This document shows, one piece after another, positions 35,226-43,966 of a stretch of 64,000 bases of DNA (position 1 is the first letter of the stretch; every line of letters begins with the position of its first letter). The notes beneath the pieces were generated by a model. The model did no database searches. It had not been told where the DNA came from and was given only the letters and a program-made list of their open reading frames with translations. Source of the DNA: Clostridia bacterium (GTDB taxonomy: Bacteria > Bacillota > Clostridia > TANB77 > UBA1234). The DNA lies in NCBI GenBank assembly GCA_017539905.1, contig JAFYBZ010000007.1:186001-250000 (forward strand). The letters are read 5' to 3'. A program made the translations under genes and the position numbers.

Positions 35226-36198
35226 TTAGCACATTTCATTTATTTTGCGAACTAAATTATCTAAATCTTCTATTGTAAATAGTTCTTTTCTATAAACCGA
35301 AGCATTTGGCATTCCCTTGATATACCATGAAATATGCTTTCTCATCTCTAATATGCCCTTTTTCTCACCAGAATATTCGGTTAACATATGTAGATGCCTT
35401 AAAATTGTCGTTTTTATTTCTTCATTCGAAGGTTTTTCTTTTTCTATGCCATCTCTTAAACTACTAATAATCTGTTCAAAAATCCACGGGTTTCCGTTTG
35501 AACCTCTTCCAATCATTATTGCATCACAGTTTGTCTTATCAAACATCTCTTTAGCCGATTTTTCATCAACAATATCGCCATTTCCAATTACAGGAATACT
35601 AACTGCCTCTTTAACTTTTTTAATAATGTCATAATCTACTTTTCCGCGAGAAGAACTCCTGTCTTGTTCTTCCGTGAACTGTAATTGCACTTACACCATT
35701 TTTCTCAGCAATTTTGGCTACCTCAACCGCAACTATGTGATCATCGTCCCAACCTTTTCTTATTTTTATAGTAACTGGAACTGATGAGTTTTTAACTACT
35801 TCTTTAGTAATTCTATCTATTAAGTCTAAATCTAATAGTAATTTAGAACCTTCATTATTCTTGACTACTTTAGGAGCAGGACATCCCATGTTTATATCAA
35901 TAATATCTGCTTCTTTTGATAAGGCTTTAGCTGCTTCGCCAAGTATTTCTGGATCATTTCCAAAGATTTGAACAGCAACCGGTCTTTCTTTTTCAGAAAT
36001 CTCTGTTAGTTTTTTGGTTTTAGTATCATCATAATGCATACCTTTAGAACTAACCATTTCTGTATATACAAGCCCTGCGCCTTTTTCTTTGCAAAGAATT
36101 CGAAAAGGCATATCTGAAATCCCCGCCATCGGAGCAAGAAAAATATTATTATTTAATTCAACATTACCAATTTTCAAAGAATGAATATAATTTTCCAT
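35226..36198 (-). CDS. dusB: tRNA-dihydrouridine synthase (DusB family), with +1 frameshift at CGG 35644-35646
   Basis: FMN enzyme that reduces uridine in tRNA D-loops. Family motifs in order: FLAPMAGISDMPFR, VAVQIFGNDPE, DINMGCPAPKVVKNNEGS with the catalytic Cys, PVTIKIRKGWDD, ITVHGRTR, and after the break PVIGNGDIVD, MIGRGSNGNPWIF and a C-terminal helical domain (MRKHISWYIKGMP). Frame 0 ends FFS-RKSRL stop. Skipping C of TCG-CGG-AAA gives FFSGKVDYDIIKKVKEA, collinear with the family. Total about 323 residues, normal. AAAGGAG precedes ATG 36198, and rodA lies just upstream in transcription order. Confidence 0.88.
35644..35646 (-). other. CGG +1 frameshift site (dusB gene)
   Basis: On the minus strand the site reads TCG-CGG-AAA. 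Skipping C gives TCG-GGA-AAA (S-G-K), the Dus-family segment. Frame 0 stops four codons after CGG. Confidence 0.75.
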
Positions 36199-36220
36199 TT
36201 TACTCCTTTCATAAAACGAA

Positions 36221-37321
36221 TTAATAATTATGTGATTTTCTTCTGGCGCTTATGCTTTCGCAAATTCCAATTGCTATAAAATTCGTAAGCATTGAACTTC
36301 CGCCATAACTTATGAATGGAAGTGGAATTCCAGTAATAGGAAGCAAACCGATACACATTCCTATGTTTTGTACAAAGTGAATTAGAATTAAAGTAAATAC
36401 GCCTATGCAAATCAACTTGCCAAATTCATCTTTGGAATTCATAGCTATTCTAACAATTCTATATAATAAACAAACATACAAAATGACTAGCGTGGCTGAA
36501 GCAACAAATCCCATTTCCTCACTAATAACCGAAAAGATAAAGTCTGTCATTTTCATTGGAAGCATTCCAAGTTGTGTTTGATTTCCATTTAAAACGCCCA
36601 TCCCCATAAGCATCCCTGAACCAACTGCAAGTTTGGATTGAATTATATTATATCCTGATCCTTTTGAATCTAATTCGGGATTTAAATAAACATTAATTCT
36701 TGCTTTTGCATGTTCAGGAAGTACATAATTATACAAAATAGGAATTCCTATTATCAGTAATATAGATGCTATTACAATATATCTTTTTTTGATTTCTCCT
36801 ACAAATAGCATGCTACAAGCAATTAATAAAATAACAATTGCAGTTCCATAATCTGGTTGCTTAATAATTAATAATAATGGAATAACTAACACTAAAACTA
36901 TAAACAGAATGTTTTTTACATGATTAAAAGTCTCTTTTTCTTTACTATTAGTTATTACTTTTGCCAGCATTATAATAATTGCAACTTTAAAAAATTCTGC
37001 TGGTTGCAAACTCAAAGCACCAATCTTAAACCAGCTCGTTGCCCCATTTGTACGATTTGTAAATAAAACTGCAATCAGCATTAAAATCATTATTATATAT
37101 ATTGGTATGCCAATTTTTTTATATGATCTATAATCTATAAAAATTAATGCAATAGAAATTATTAATCCAGAAACAAAGAAAGCAATTTGCTTATAAACAT
37201 TATCTTCATTTCCGCCAGCGCCTTGGCTTGCGCTATATAATCCAACAATACCAATGCAAAATATTAAAATAATTAAGATATAAATTAAGTAATCTATATT
37301 TTTTAATATCTTTTTTACCAT
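36221..37321 (-). CDS. rodA: Rod shape-determining protein RodA (SEDS glycosyltransferase)
   Basis: 366 residues with about ten membrane helices. SEDS motifs are present: SWFKIGALSLQPAEFFKVAII, KQPDYGTAIVIL, KARINVYLNPE, GSGYNIIQSKLAVGSGMLMGMG, DFIFSVISEEMGFV and LPFISYGGSSMLTNFIAIGI. It polymerises lipid II into glycan strands together with PBP2 (mrdA, in the window). RodA rather than FtsW is inferred from the neighbours minE/minD and the shape genes. GAGGTAG precedes the ATG. Confidence 0.93.
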   Translation of the reverse strand: MVKKILKNIDYLIYILIILIFCIGIVGLYSASQGAGGNEDNVYKQIAFFVSGLIISIALIFIDYRSYKKIGIPIYIIMILMLIAVLFTNRTNGATSWFKIGALSLQPAEFFKVAIIIMLAKVITNSKEKETFNHVKNILFIVLVLVIPLLLIIKQPDYGTAIVILLIACSMLFVGEIKKRYIVIASILLIIGIPILYNYVLPEHAKARINVYLNPELDSKGSGYNIIQSKLAVGSGMLMGMGVLNGNQTQLGMLPMKMTDFIFSVISEEMGFVASATLVILYVCLLYRIVRIAMNSKDEFGKLICIGVFTLILIHFVQNIGMCIGLLPITGIPLPFISYGGSSMLTNFIAIGICESISARRKSHNY

Positions 37322-37352
37322 ACTACCTCATTTACTACCCTTATATACATTA

Positions 37353-37377
37353 AAAGGGAAAATCAAAGATTTTCCCC
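37353..37377 (-). terminator. Terminator after minD-minE
   Basis: On the minus strand GGGGAAAATC-TTTG-ATTTTCCC is followed by T's, between minE and rodA. Confidence 0.7.
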
Positions 37378-37390
37378 ATACAATGTATTA

Positions 37391-38101
37391 TTATTGATTT
37401 TTTGCCTTAACTTTTGACTTTATTTTATCAATACTTCCTTTTGCACTTGTTTTAACCTTTGAAAAAGTTTCTTGGGCAGCACCTTTTGCATCACTTAATT
37501 TCATTTTGATTCCATCCATAACATTCTTTTTTGCTTTAACATCAGCTTCTTCAATATCTTCTTCAATGTTATCAATGTTTTCTTGAGATTCTGCTATTTC
37601 TTCTTCAATTTGCTCTTTTTCTTCTGCAACAACTTCTTCAATCTGTTCAATTCTATCAATCTTTTCTTCATTTTGAACTTTACTTTCAGCAACTTCTTTT
37701 ATTTCTGAAATAATATTCTCAGTAACTTCTTTTGCTTCTTCTTCTGAAAGTTCTTCTATCTTCTTAGGTTCTTCATTAACCTCTTTTTTCTTAGCAACTG
37801 GTTTTATATTCTTTATTGGGATATTAGCGTATAATGCTGGACCAGTTCCATCATCATTTTCAAATCCCCTTGTTAATTGAACTTCTAAAAGTTCTTCATC
37901 TATTTCTATATATTTTTTAATTACTTCTATAATTTCTTTCTTCATCATTTCAAAGAAATCTGGAGAAACCGATGCTCTATCTTGCATTAAAACAAGTTGT
38001 AGTCTTTCCTTCGCCTTGTCTTTTGAAGTAGTATCGTTTTGTTTCTTTTGGAAATTCTTGATGAAAGCAATTATAGGTTCAAAAACCTCTTTTAATTCCA
38101 T
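37391..38101 (-). CDS. minE: MinE with a long acidic coiled-coil C-terminal extension
   Basis: The first 95 residues are a normal MinE: membrane/MinD-binding helix ELKEVFEPIIAFIKNFQKKQN, then AKERLQLVLMQDRASVSPDFFEMMKKEIIEVIKKYIEID and ELLEVQLTR. MinE stimulates the MinD ATPase and keeps the division inhibitor away from midcell. Here about 130 further residues follow: an Ile/Glu-rich segment likely to form a coiled coil (AEEKEQIEEEIAESQENIDNI region) and a basic Lys/Ala tail (KGSIDKIKSKVKAKNQ). MinE is usually under 100 residues, so this is a fusion or extension. minD lies 21 bases upstream in transcription order. Confidence 0.88.
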   Translation of the reverse strand: MELKEVFEPIIAFIKNFQKKQNDTTSKDKAKERLQLVLMQDRASVSPDFFEMMKKEIIEVIKKYIEIDEELLEVQLTRGFENDDGTGPALYANIPIKNIKPVAKKKEVNEEPKKIEELSEEEAKEVTENIISEIKEVAESKVQNEEKIDRIEQIEEVVAEEKEQIEEEIAESQENIDNIEEDIEEADVKAKKNVMDGIKMKLSDAKGAAQETFSKVKTSAKGSIDKIKSKVKAKNQ

Positions 38102-38122
38102 TGTTTGCCTCCTTAAAATTAA

Positions 38123-38941
38123 CTACACTCTTGCTTTTGCTTTGTTATTATTGCCAGCAAATAATCCCTTGATTTTAGAGAAAAATCCCTCTTTTTTACC
38201 AGGAATTGTTACTGGAATATCTTCACCAAGAATTCTTCTTGCTGTCTCCATATATGCCTTTCCAGAAGGCGACTTAGGGTTAGTAACAGAAGGCTCACCC
38301 ATGTTAGTTTGAATAATAACATTTTCATCATCTGGAACCGCACCAATAAGATTAATAGACAATAAATCTACTATATCTTGTGCATCCATCATTTGGCCTT
38401 CTCTAACCATTTTTGTTCTAATTCTATTTAATATTAATTGTGGCTTTGGTAAGTTGCTAGATTGAAGTAATCCAACAATTCTATCAGCATCTCTTACAGC
38501 TGATACTTCTGGAGTAGTAACTACAAATGCTCTATCAGCACCTGCAATGGCATTTTTAAAACCTTGCTCGATACCAGCAGGGCAGTCTATTATTACATAG
38601 TCAAATTCAAGCTTAAGCTCTTCACAAATCTTTTTCATTTGCTCTTCATTTACAGCATTCTTATCTCTTGTTTGAGCTGCTGGCAAAAGATATAAGCCTT
38701 CATATCTTCTATCTTTAATAAGAGCTTGTTTTAATTTACAATTTTCTTCTACAACATCAACAATGTCGTAAACAATTCTATTTTCAAGACCCATAACAAC
38801 ATCAAGGTTTCTAAGGCCTATATCAGTGTCAACCAATGCGACTTTTTTGTTCATCATTGTAAGTGCAGTTCCTAGATTAGCAGCACTTGTAGTCTTGCCT
38901 ACGCCGCCTTTTCCAGATGTTATAACAATTACTTCTCCCAT
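38123..38941 (-). CDS. minD: Septum site-determining protein MinD
   Basis: Membrane-cycling ATPase that recruits MinC and is released by MinE. 272 residues. Deviant Walker A SGKGGVGKTT, VDTDIGLRNLDVVMGLE, Walker B YVIIDCPAGIEQGF, and a C-terminal amphipathic membrane helix rich in Phe/Lys (KKEGFFSKIKGLFAG). It heads a minD-minE transcript with GGAGG before ATG 38941. About 165 AT-rich bases upstream separate it from the LTA synthase gene. Confidence 0.96.
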   Translation of the reverse strand: MGEVIVITSGKGGVGKTTSAANLGTALTMMNKKVALVDTDIGLRNLDVVMGLENRIVYDIVDVVEENCKLKQALIKDRRYEGLYLLPAAQTRDKNAVNEEQMKKICEELKLEFDYVIIDCPAGIEQGFKNAIAGADRAFVVTTPEVSAVRDADRIVGLLQSSNLPKPQLILNRIRTKMVREGQMMDAQDIVDLLSINLIGAVPDDENVIIQTNMGEPSVTNPKSPSGKAYMETARRILGEDIPVTIPGKKEGFFSKIKGLFAGNNNKAKARV

Positions 38942-39108
38942 GATCGTCCTCCAATTCTTATAATAGAGTAATAATGCAAGATTTATAAAAACACGTTCGT
39001 TTTTTGCTATAAATTATTTATATTATATTACAAAAATTAAAAACATGTTACAATTATTTCGCATTTATTAATTTACACATTAAATAATATAGATTTTGTA
39101 ACAAAATG

Positions 39109-41055
39109 TCAATAAATTTTGTCATACTCTGCAATATAATTGTTACCATAAATCATGTCATATTGAAGCATTTTTTGCTCTTCCGCTTTCCTATTACATT
39201 CTGCCGTTATCTCACTAGAAACACTTCCATTTTCATCTATAAAAAGTCTATCTCTTAATGCTAAATAGTTGATTGTATCAAGAAAGTTGAAATATGAAGA
39301 CTTCTTGATTCCAGCTTCATTTAAGAGCCTATTTCCAAGTAGCATTGCGCCCAAAACTTCATTGTGATTGTATTCTTTCTTTAAATTATAGTTGTTATAT
39401 ATAAAGAACGGAATTTGGTGCATATCAAGCATTTCCTTAGTTGTCCATTTACTCGTATCTTTTGTTTTAATCATACCAGTATCATAAAAGGCTTCATAAA
39501 GAGAAGGCAAATGGTCACCATAAAACATAACAATCGTTGGCGTTTTGCTCTCTTCAAGATAGTCTATCAGCCTTTTTAGACATCTATCTGATTCATAAAT
39601 ACCATTTATATAAGCTGTTAACTTATCATAAGCGACATCAGTTAACATATCTCCTGATACAGTGACTTTTATTGCCTCTTTATCATAGTTTGATGTTGCA
39701 TATGGAGTATGATTTTGCATTGTAAGTGCCCAAATGTATATAGGTTCACCTTTCTTTTGCTTTTCCAACTCGCTGATTATATTATCAGTTATAGTCAAAT
39801 CTGATACATACTTACCATAATATCCAGCATTTTCAAGTTCGTTCATATCCTTAAATTCATCAAAGCCAATATATTTATAATTTTCTCTTCTATTATAAAA
39901 ATCCCCATCATAAGTATGCAATCCAACCGTTTTATAACCATTCTTCTTTAATACTTTTTGGATAGTATCTGCATTTTTTAATTCTTTTCTTAAATCAGTA
40001 TATGGAACAGTTCCATATGGCATAAAGCTTGTTGACTCCCCTGTAAATGCCTCATATTCAACATTTGAAGTTGCTCCTGCAAACGTTGAAGTAACCAATG
40101 TTCCTGATGTATACTTTTCCATCATTTTTCGAACTGTAGGAATAGGATCTTCAGAAAAGCTTACATCCTTAATTCTTGTAGGATCAAAGAATGATTCTGA
40201 CATAATCATTACAATGTTTGGTTTTATATCATCAGTTGATTTTTTTAAAATGTGAGAATTATCTTCTTTTTCCTTGTTTGCGCTATTTAAAATAGCAAAT
40301 ATTTTGTCTTTGCCATAATCATTTGGTCTTGTAACAACATTAAGTTTATAATTGGCATAAAATCCCAATATAGTTCCATATTTTTCATGTAAAATATTAG
40401 GGCTATATCTAACATTCATATTAATATTAAGATCTGTTAGTAATTTGTTTGAAATGCTAGGAATAAACAAAACAAATGATAACAACACCGTCAATATAAT
40501 TGTTGATACAAGAGAAGTGATTCTATTTGTATTTGTTCTTTGGAAAGCTATTAATATAGTAGTTACAATAATAAATGTAAAAACAAAAATAATAATTGAT
40601 AGTGTATATCCGCTTACCTCAGCAAAACTAGCAACCTCTCCAAGTTGAGAAACCAAAGACAAATCATTATGTATTAAAACCTCACCTCTAACATCATATT
40701 TTAATCTAGATATTATTGGTAAAGCCAGGTACAACAAACAAGTAATAAAATATGATGCACTCGGTCTATTAATAATCATTTGAAAAAAGAAATATATCAA
40801 ATAGAAAATAATTAAATTTATTATTAATACTCCCATCGGTTTTGTAAAAAGGTTTTCAATCATATAAATCTCGTTCTTTTGTATTATTGTTCCAAATATT
40901 ACAAGTAATACAGGCAAAACAAGACCTAAGGCTATGCTAAACAATTTTTCCATAACCTTAAGTCTTTTTTCTTTTTTTATTGAATTCATGCTAACAATAC
41001 CGGTTTCTCTACGATTCGGTGTAATCTTTCTCCTGTACAATAACTTGTTTTTCAT
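39109..41055 (-). CDS. LTA synthase family sulfatase (membrane phosphoglycerol transferase)
   Basis: 648 residues. Five N-terminal membrane helices are followed by an extracellular sulfatase-like domain with IVMIMSESFFDP (metal-binding Glu/Asp and catalytic-site region), FAGATSNVEYEAFTGESTSF (catalytic Thr region), HTYDGDFYNRRENY and FYGDHLPSLYEAFYD (metal-binding Asp-His). LtaS-type enzymes polymerise glycerol-phosphate from phosphatidylglycerol to build lipoteichoic acid; some relatives prime chains or modify other polymers. It follows gene 41069 by 13 bases, so the two may be co-transcribed. Confidence 0.88.
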   Translation of the reverse strand: MKNKLLYRRKITPNRRETGIVSMNSIKKEKRLKVMEKLFSIALGLVLPVLLVIFGTIIQKNEIYMIENLFTKPMGVLIINLIIFYLIYFFFQMIINRPSASYFITCLLYLALPIISRLKYDVRGEVLIHNDLSLVSQLGEVASFAEVSGYTLSIIIFVFTFIIVTTILIAFQRTNTNRITSLVSTIILTVLLSFVLFIPSISNKLLTDLNINMNVRYSPNILHEKYGTILGFYANYKLNVVTRPNDYGKDKIFAILNSANKEKEDNSHILKKSTDDIKPNIVMIMSESFFDPTRIKDVSFSEDPIPTVRKMMEKYTSGTLVTSTFAGATSNVEYEAFTGESTSFMPYGTVPYTDLRKELKNADTIQKVLKKNGYKTVGLHTYDGDFYNRRENYKYIGFDEFKDMNELENAGYYGKYVSDLTITDNIISELEKQKKGEPIYIWALTMQNHTPYATSNYDKEAIKVTVSGDMLTDVAYDKLTAYINGIYESDRCLKRLIDYLEESKTPTIVMFYGDHLPSLYEAFYDTGMIKTKDTSKWTTKEMLDMHQIPFFIYNNYNLKKEYNHNEVLGAMLLGNRLLNEAGIKKSSYFNFLDTINYLALRDRLFIDENGSVSSEITAECNRKAEEQKMLQYDMIYGNNYIAEYDKIY

Positions 41056-41068
41056 AAAAGGCCTACCC

Positions 41069-41728
41069 TCATTCTTCTATAATATCACCATATATTGCCT
41101 GAGAAATTGACAAGGTTGGCTTTGTCTGTTTTTTAGATTTTGCGGTGATGCTTCTAAAATAATTGTTAACTGTATCAGCATAAGCTTGAGTCTTAAATAG
41201 TCTTCGAGAGACAACTCTAGCCCACTCGTATTTACTTTCTTTCATTAAATCCAAAATCTTTTTAGTGTCTATATTTCCAGTTTTCTTAAGTTCCTTTTGA
41301 ATTTCATCTTTCAATTCTTCATAAATTGCATGAGAATTTTCACCATAGCATTCTTCAATGCATGCTTCTTCATCTTTTACATCTAAATTTGCAAATGCAC
41401 TCTTTCTCCACAAGCTATTAAATCTCACCCTAGCTACAAATTTGCAATCATCCATGACATATCCAGTGTCTTTTTCAATTGCAATCAAACCGCCATCACT
41501 TGCAAATCCTATTTTATATTTTTCATAAGTTCTTTTTAATCCCTCAAAAGAATCATCATTTAATAAATCACTATATTCTTTATTTACATTATCTAAAGTA
41601 TCAATTAACTCGCTTGATGCGGTTGGTAATAATTTCTCTTTTTTTACAAAAATAGAGATAATAGATGTAAAGAAATCCTGTATTCTATGCTTAATTGATT
41701 TTTTTGGTAAAACATCAGAATATTCCAC
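41069..41728 (-). CDS. Hypothetical protein, 219 aa
   Basis: Not recognised. A soluble, mixed-charge helical protein (VNKEYSDLLNDDSFEGLKRTY, EELKDEIQKELKKTGNIDTK) with a central ACIEECYGE motif. There is no signal peptide; one weak hydrophobic patch near the N-terminus (FFTSIISIFV) may be an amphipathic membrane-binding helix. It starts at GTG 41728 with AGAGGTGAT upstream and lies 13 bases before the LTA-synthase-like gene, which suggests a shared transcript and perhaps an envelope role. This is inference from context only. Confidence 0.55.
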   Translation of the reverse strand: MEYSDVLPKKSIKHRIQDFFTSIISIFVKKEKLLPTASSELIDTLDNVNKEYSDLLNDDSFEGLKRTYEKYKIGFASDGGLIAIEKDTGYVMDDCKFVARVRFNSLWRKSAFANLDVKDEEACIEECYGENSHAIYEELKDEIQKELKKTGNIDTKKILDLMKESKYEWARVVSRRLFKTQAYADTVNNYFRSITAKSKKQTKPTLSISQAIYGDIIEE

Positions 41729-41760
41729 ACTATCACCTCTTCTCTCCTCATTAGTAATTC

Positions 41761-42276
41761 TTATCTAGTAACAAATTCTGTATTAAATCCATTTTTAGGC
41801 TTAAAACCACCTAACAAAGCAACTATATTGGCTGGAAACGATTTGATTGAAGAATTGTACTCTTTAGTAAGTCTACTAAGATCATTTTTGTGTTCAAATA
41901 TTATTTTTTCAGCCTTAGCAAGATCAATACGTAAAGTATTATAATCTTTATCTTGTTTTAATTCTGGATTTTCACTAATCATTAAAAGCAATCTTTTAAG
42001 TTCTGCAACCAACTCTTTTTCAACGAATTGTCTTTCATTAGTTGGAACCAATTTGGCTTGTACTAACTTAACAACAAATCTATTTTCATCATCCAAAAAA
42101 CCACTCGAAAAATTAATTAATTCTTCCATCACTTGATATCTTCCTTCAAGCGCTTCCGAAAGTGAATTAGTACATTCATCTATTATTATTGATTGTTCTT
42201 TTATCTCTTTATATTTTTTTCTAAATAAAACAATAATTGCTATTATGAAAATAATGCCAATGCAAATACCTACCAT
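41761..42276 (-). CDS. LemA family protein
   Basis: 171 residues: one N-terminal transmembrane helix (VGICIGIIFIIAIIVLF) and a LemA-type helical bundle (YKEIKEQSIIIDECTNSLSEALEGRYQVMEELI region, the AKAEKIIFEHKNDLSRLTKEYN helix and a final FPANIVALLGGF). LemA proteins are membrane anchored with an extracytoplasmic or cytoplasmic helical domain of unknown biochemical role. ATG 42276 is preferred from the TAGGAG spacing; the longer open frame adds an unlikely N-terminus. Confidence 0.75.
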   Translation of the reverse strand: MVGICIGIIFIIAIIVLFRKKYKEIKEQSIIIDECTNSLSEALEGRYQVMEELINFSSGFLDDENRFVVKLVQAKLVPTNERQFVEKELVAELKRLLLMISENPELKQDKDYNTLRIDLAKAEKIIFEHKNDLSRLTKEYNSSIKSFPANIVALLGGFKPKNGFNTEFVTR

Positions 42277-42383
42277 TAAAATGTCACTCCTATAAAAGTA
42301 TGTAAAAACCTTCCTATATAATAGCACTAAAATGCCGTATTGTAAACAAAAAGGGCTTCCAAATGGCTCTTTATATGCAAAAA

Positions 42384-42409
42384 AGAGATGCCACAAATTG
42401 GCATCTCTC
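42384..42409 (-). terminator. Terminator of the cold-shock gene
   Basis: AGAGATGCCA-CAAAT-TGGCATCTCT hairpin followed by a T run in the minus direction. Confidence 0.85.
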
Positions 42410-42430
42410 CATGGTTTTATATATTAATCA

Positions 42431-42646
42431 CTAAACTGCATCTGATGCAACAGGTGTAACATTAGCAGCTTGTGCGCCTTTCATTCCTTCAACAATGTCG
42501 AATTGAACTTCGGTACCTTCTTGTAATGTTTTGTATCCATCCATAGCGATTGCACTAAAATGTACAAATACATCTGTGCCTCCTTCTCTTTCGATGAAAC
42601 CAAAACCTTTCTCTGCATTAAACCATTTTACTTTTCCTTTTTCCAT
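42431..42646 (-). CDS. Cold-shock protein (CspA/CspB family)
   Basis: 71 residues, one OB-fold domain with RNP1 KGFGFIE and RNP2 VFVHFSAI. Binds single-stranded nucleic acid and acts as an RNA chaperone. It follows a long leader (promoter TTGACC, 17 bases, TATTCT at 42728-42756), which is usual for csp genes whose 5' UTR responds to temperature. It is a single-gene transcript with its own terminator. Confidence 0.96.
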   Translation of the reverse strand: MEKGKVKWFNAEKGFGFIEREGGTDVFVHFSAIAMDGYKTLQEGTEVQFDIVEGMKGAQAANVTPVASDAV

Positions 42647-42727
42647 ACTACTTAAACCTCTCTTTCTTTCTTTTGTACTATTCTTGTAATTCTCTTTTGT
42701 AGGGTATTACATATATAATACAAGATA

Positions 42728-42756
42728 AGAATAGCATAGTAAGAATATAAGGTCAA
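42728..42756 (-). promoter_or_regulatory. Promoter of the cold-shock gene
   Basis: Minus strand TTGACC, 17-base spacer, TATTCT, leaving an untranslated leader of roughly 75 bases. Confidence 0.6.
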
Positions 42757-42792
42757 ATAGTATTTTAATATTTAATAATTTTGTAAAAAGAT

Positions 42793-43002
42793 TTAATCTC
42801 CGCTTTGCATTTGAGAATTAATTATTACTTCTTCATTTTCAAAATCATCAGGATACTTATTCAAAACAAGTCTTAGTTCTCCACTAAAACTATTATCAAA
42901 ATATAATTCAGAATTAATACCTGCTTTGTTTGTTGTCAAAAACAAAGTAGTAATTACAATTAATGCTGATACAGCTATTACAAGAACAACGATTTTATTC
43001 AA
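42793..43002 (-). CDS. Small single-pass membrane/secreted protein, 69 aa
   Basis: Start TTG 43002 with AAGGAGG upstream gives MNKIVVLVIAVSALIVITTLF, a signal anchor, then a short acidic extracellular part (SELYFDNSFSGELRLVLNKYPDDFENEEV). A longer open frame exists, but it would contain the ribosome site. No family is recognised. It is a single-gene unit beside the tRNA-Gly gene. Confidence 0.5.
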   Translation of the reverse strand: MNKIVVLVIAVSALIVITTLFLTTNKAGINSELYFDNSFSGELRLVLNKYPDDFENEEVIINSQMQSGD

Positions 43003-43082
43003 AAATAATTCCTCCTTTTTTCTAGCTACGAATATTTTACCTTTATGATTATTAAAAATCAACAAAATGTTAAATCCGACCA

Positions 43083-43108
43083 AAAAAGGCCATGTAAGTG
43101 GCCTTTTA
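43083..43108 (-). terminator. Terminator-like hairpin
   Basis: AAGGCCA-TGTAAG-TGGCCTT hairpin with T's on the minus strand, between gene 42793 and the tRNA-Gly promoter. Confidence 0.6.
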
Positions 43109-43129
43109 GAGCATATTTTTGAAAAATAG

Positions 43130-43158
43130 TTGACAAATATCGCTTTATGCTTTAATAT
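43130..43158 (+). promoter_or_regulatory. Promoter of tRNA-Gly
   Basis: TTGACA (43130-43135), 17-base spacer, TAATAT (43153-43158), 14 bases before the mature 5' end. Confidence 0.8.
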
Positions 43159-43171
43159 TATACTTGTTCAC

Positions 43172-43247
43172 GCGGGAATAGCTCAGTTGATAGAGCGTCG
43201 CCTTGCCAAGGCGAAGGTCGCGGGTTTGAGCCCCGTTTCCCGCTCCA
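43172..43247 (+). tRNA. tRNA-Gly (anticodon GCC)
   Basis: 76 nt cloverleaf: acceptor GCGGGAA/TTCCCGC, D arm GCTC...GAGC, anticodon stem TCGCC/GGCGA with a normal 7-base loop TTGCCAA (anticodon GCC, reading GGC and GGT), T arm with TTTGAGC loop, encoded CCA. The loop is not enlarged, so this tRNA is not a classical four-base decoder, which matters for the CGG finding. A terminator follows. Confidence 0.95.
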
Positions 43248-43249
43248 TA

Positions 43250-43286
43250 AAAAACCACAATTTCAAAATGAAATTGTGGTTTTATT
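43250..43286. terminator. Bidirectional terminator
   Basis: AAAACCACAATTTC-AAAAT-GAAATTGTGGTTTT hairpin between tRNA-Gly and the convergent gene 43289. Confidence 0.85.
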
Positions 43287-43288
43287 TT

Positions 43289-43786
43289 TTAGTTATAAAT
43301 TTGTACTTCGCTTAAAGCAAACCTTGATATACTCTTTTGGAAAGTATAGTTTCCTTCGATTTGAGAATCACCCAAACTCATATTAGATGTAACCGTTAAA
43401 TTCTTATCTTTTAATGTTAGCTTTAAAGAAACATTATTTTCAGTCGTAAATATGTATGAGCCGTTTGCATCTAACTTGGCATCATCTATTCTAATTTTAG
43501 GATCTTTATTGTTTATACCAACAGTCGAACCAATATGAATGAAATAAATTCTATATGTTCCATCATAATTTTTTCCAACTAATGCATACATACGATTTCC
43601 TTTAGTGTTTTTGTATTCGCCATTTTGTGAATCAGAAACAATATCATAGTTGAAAGTATCTTCTGTCTCTATATTAAAGTTTATATCCCATTCCATTTTA
43701 TCATTACCTCTAGTTGTAAAAACAACGAATGCTGCAATGATTAACAATATAAATACAATCACGGTTTTAATTATTTCTTTTGTCAT
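43289..43786 (-). CDS. Hypothetical membrane-anchored extracellular protein, 165 aa
   Basis: An N-terminal signal anchor (IIKTVIVFILLIIAAFVVF) is followed by a beta-rich extracytoplasmic domain (MYALVGKNYDGTYRIYFIHIG, SYIFTTENNVSLKLTLKD, NLTVTSNMSLGDSQIEGNY). There is no Cys for a lipobox and no sorting signal. Not recognised. GGAGGAG precedes the ATG. It is a single-gene unit divergent from the ABC exporter genes. Confidence 0.55.
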   Translation of the reverse strand: MTKEIIKTVIVFILLIIAAFVVFTTRGNDKMEWDINFNIETEDTFNYDIVSDSQNGEYKNTKGNRMYALVGKNYDGTYRIYFIHIGSTVGINNKDPKIRIDDAKLDANGSYIFTTENNVSLKLTLKDKNLTVTSNMSLGDSQIEGNYTFQKSISRFALSEVQIYN

Positions 43787-43966
43787 ACGTACTCCTCCTA
43801 TGTTAAAAAATCACACTATAATTCATTATATATTTTAACATTATATACACTCTCAAACTTCCTTGTAGTCCCAAATTTAACAAAATTTTAACATTTTTGT
43901 TATTATCATATAATATTTAATGTATAATTATTTAAACGTGTTTATTATGATTTAAAAGGAGAAAAA

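Noticed and set aside
43172..43247. tRNA-Gly(GCC) as a four-base decoder of CGGN
   Set aside because: Its anticodon loop has the normal seven bases and no extra base; any special decoder must be elsewhere in the genome.
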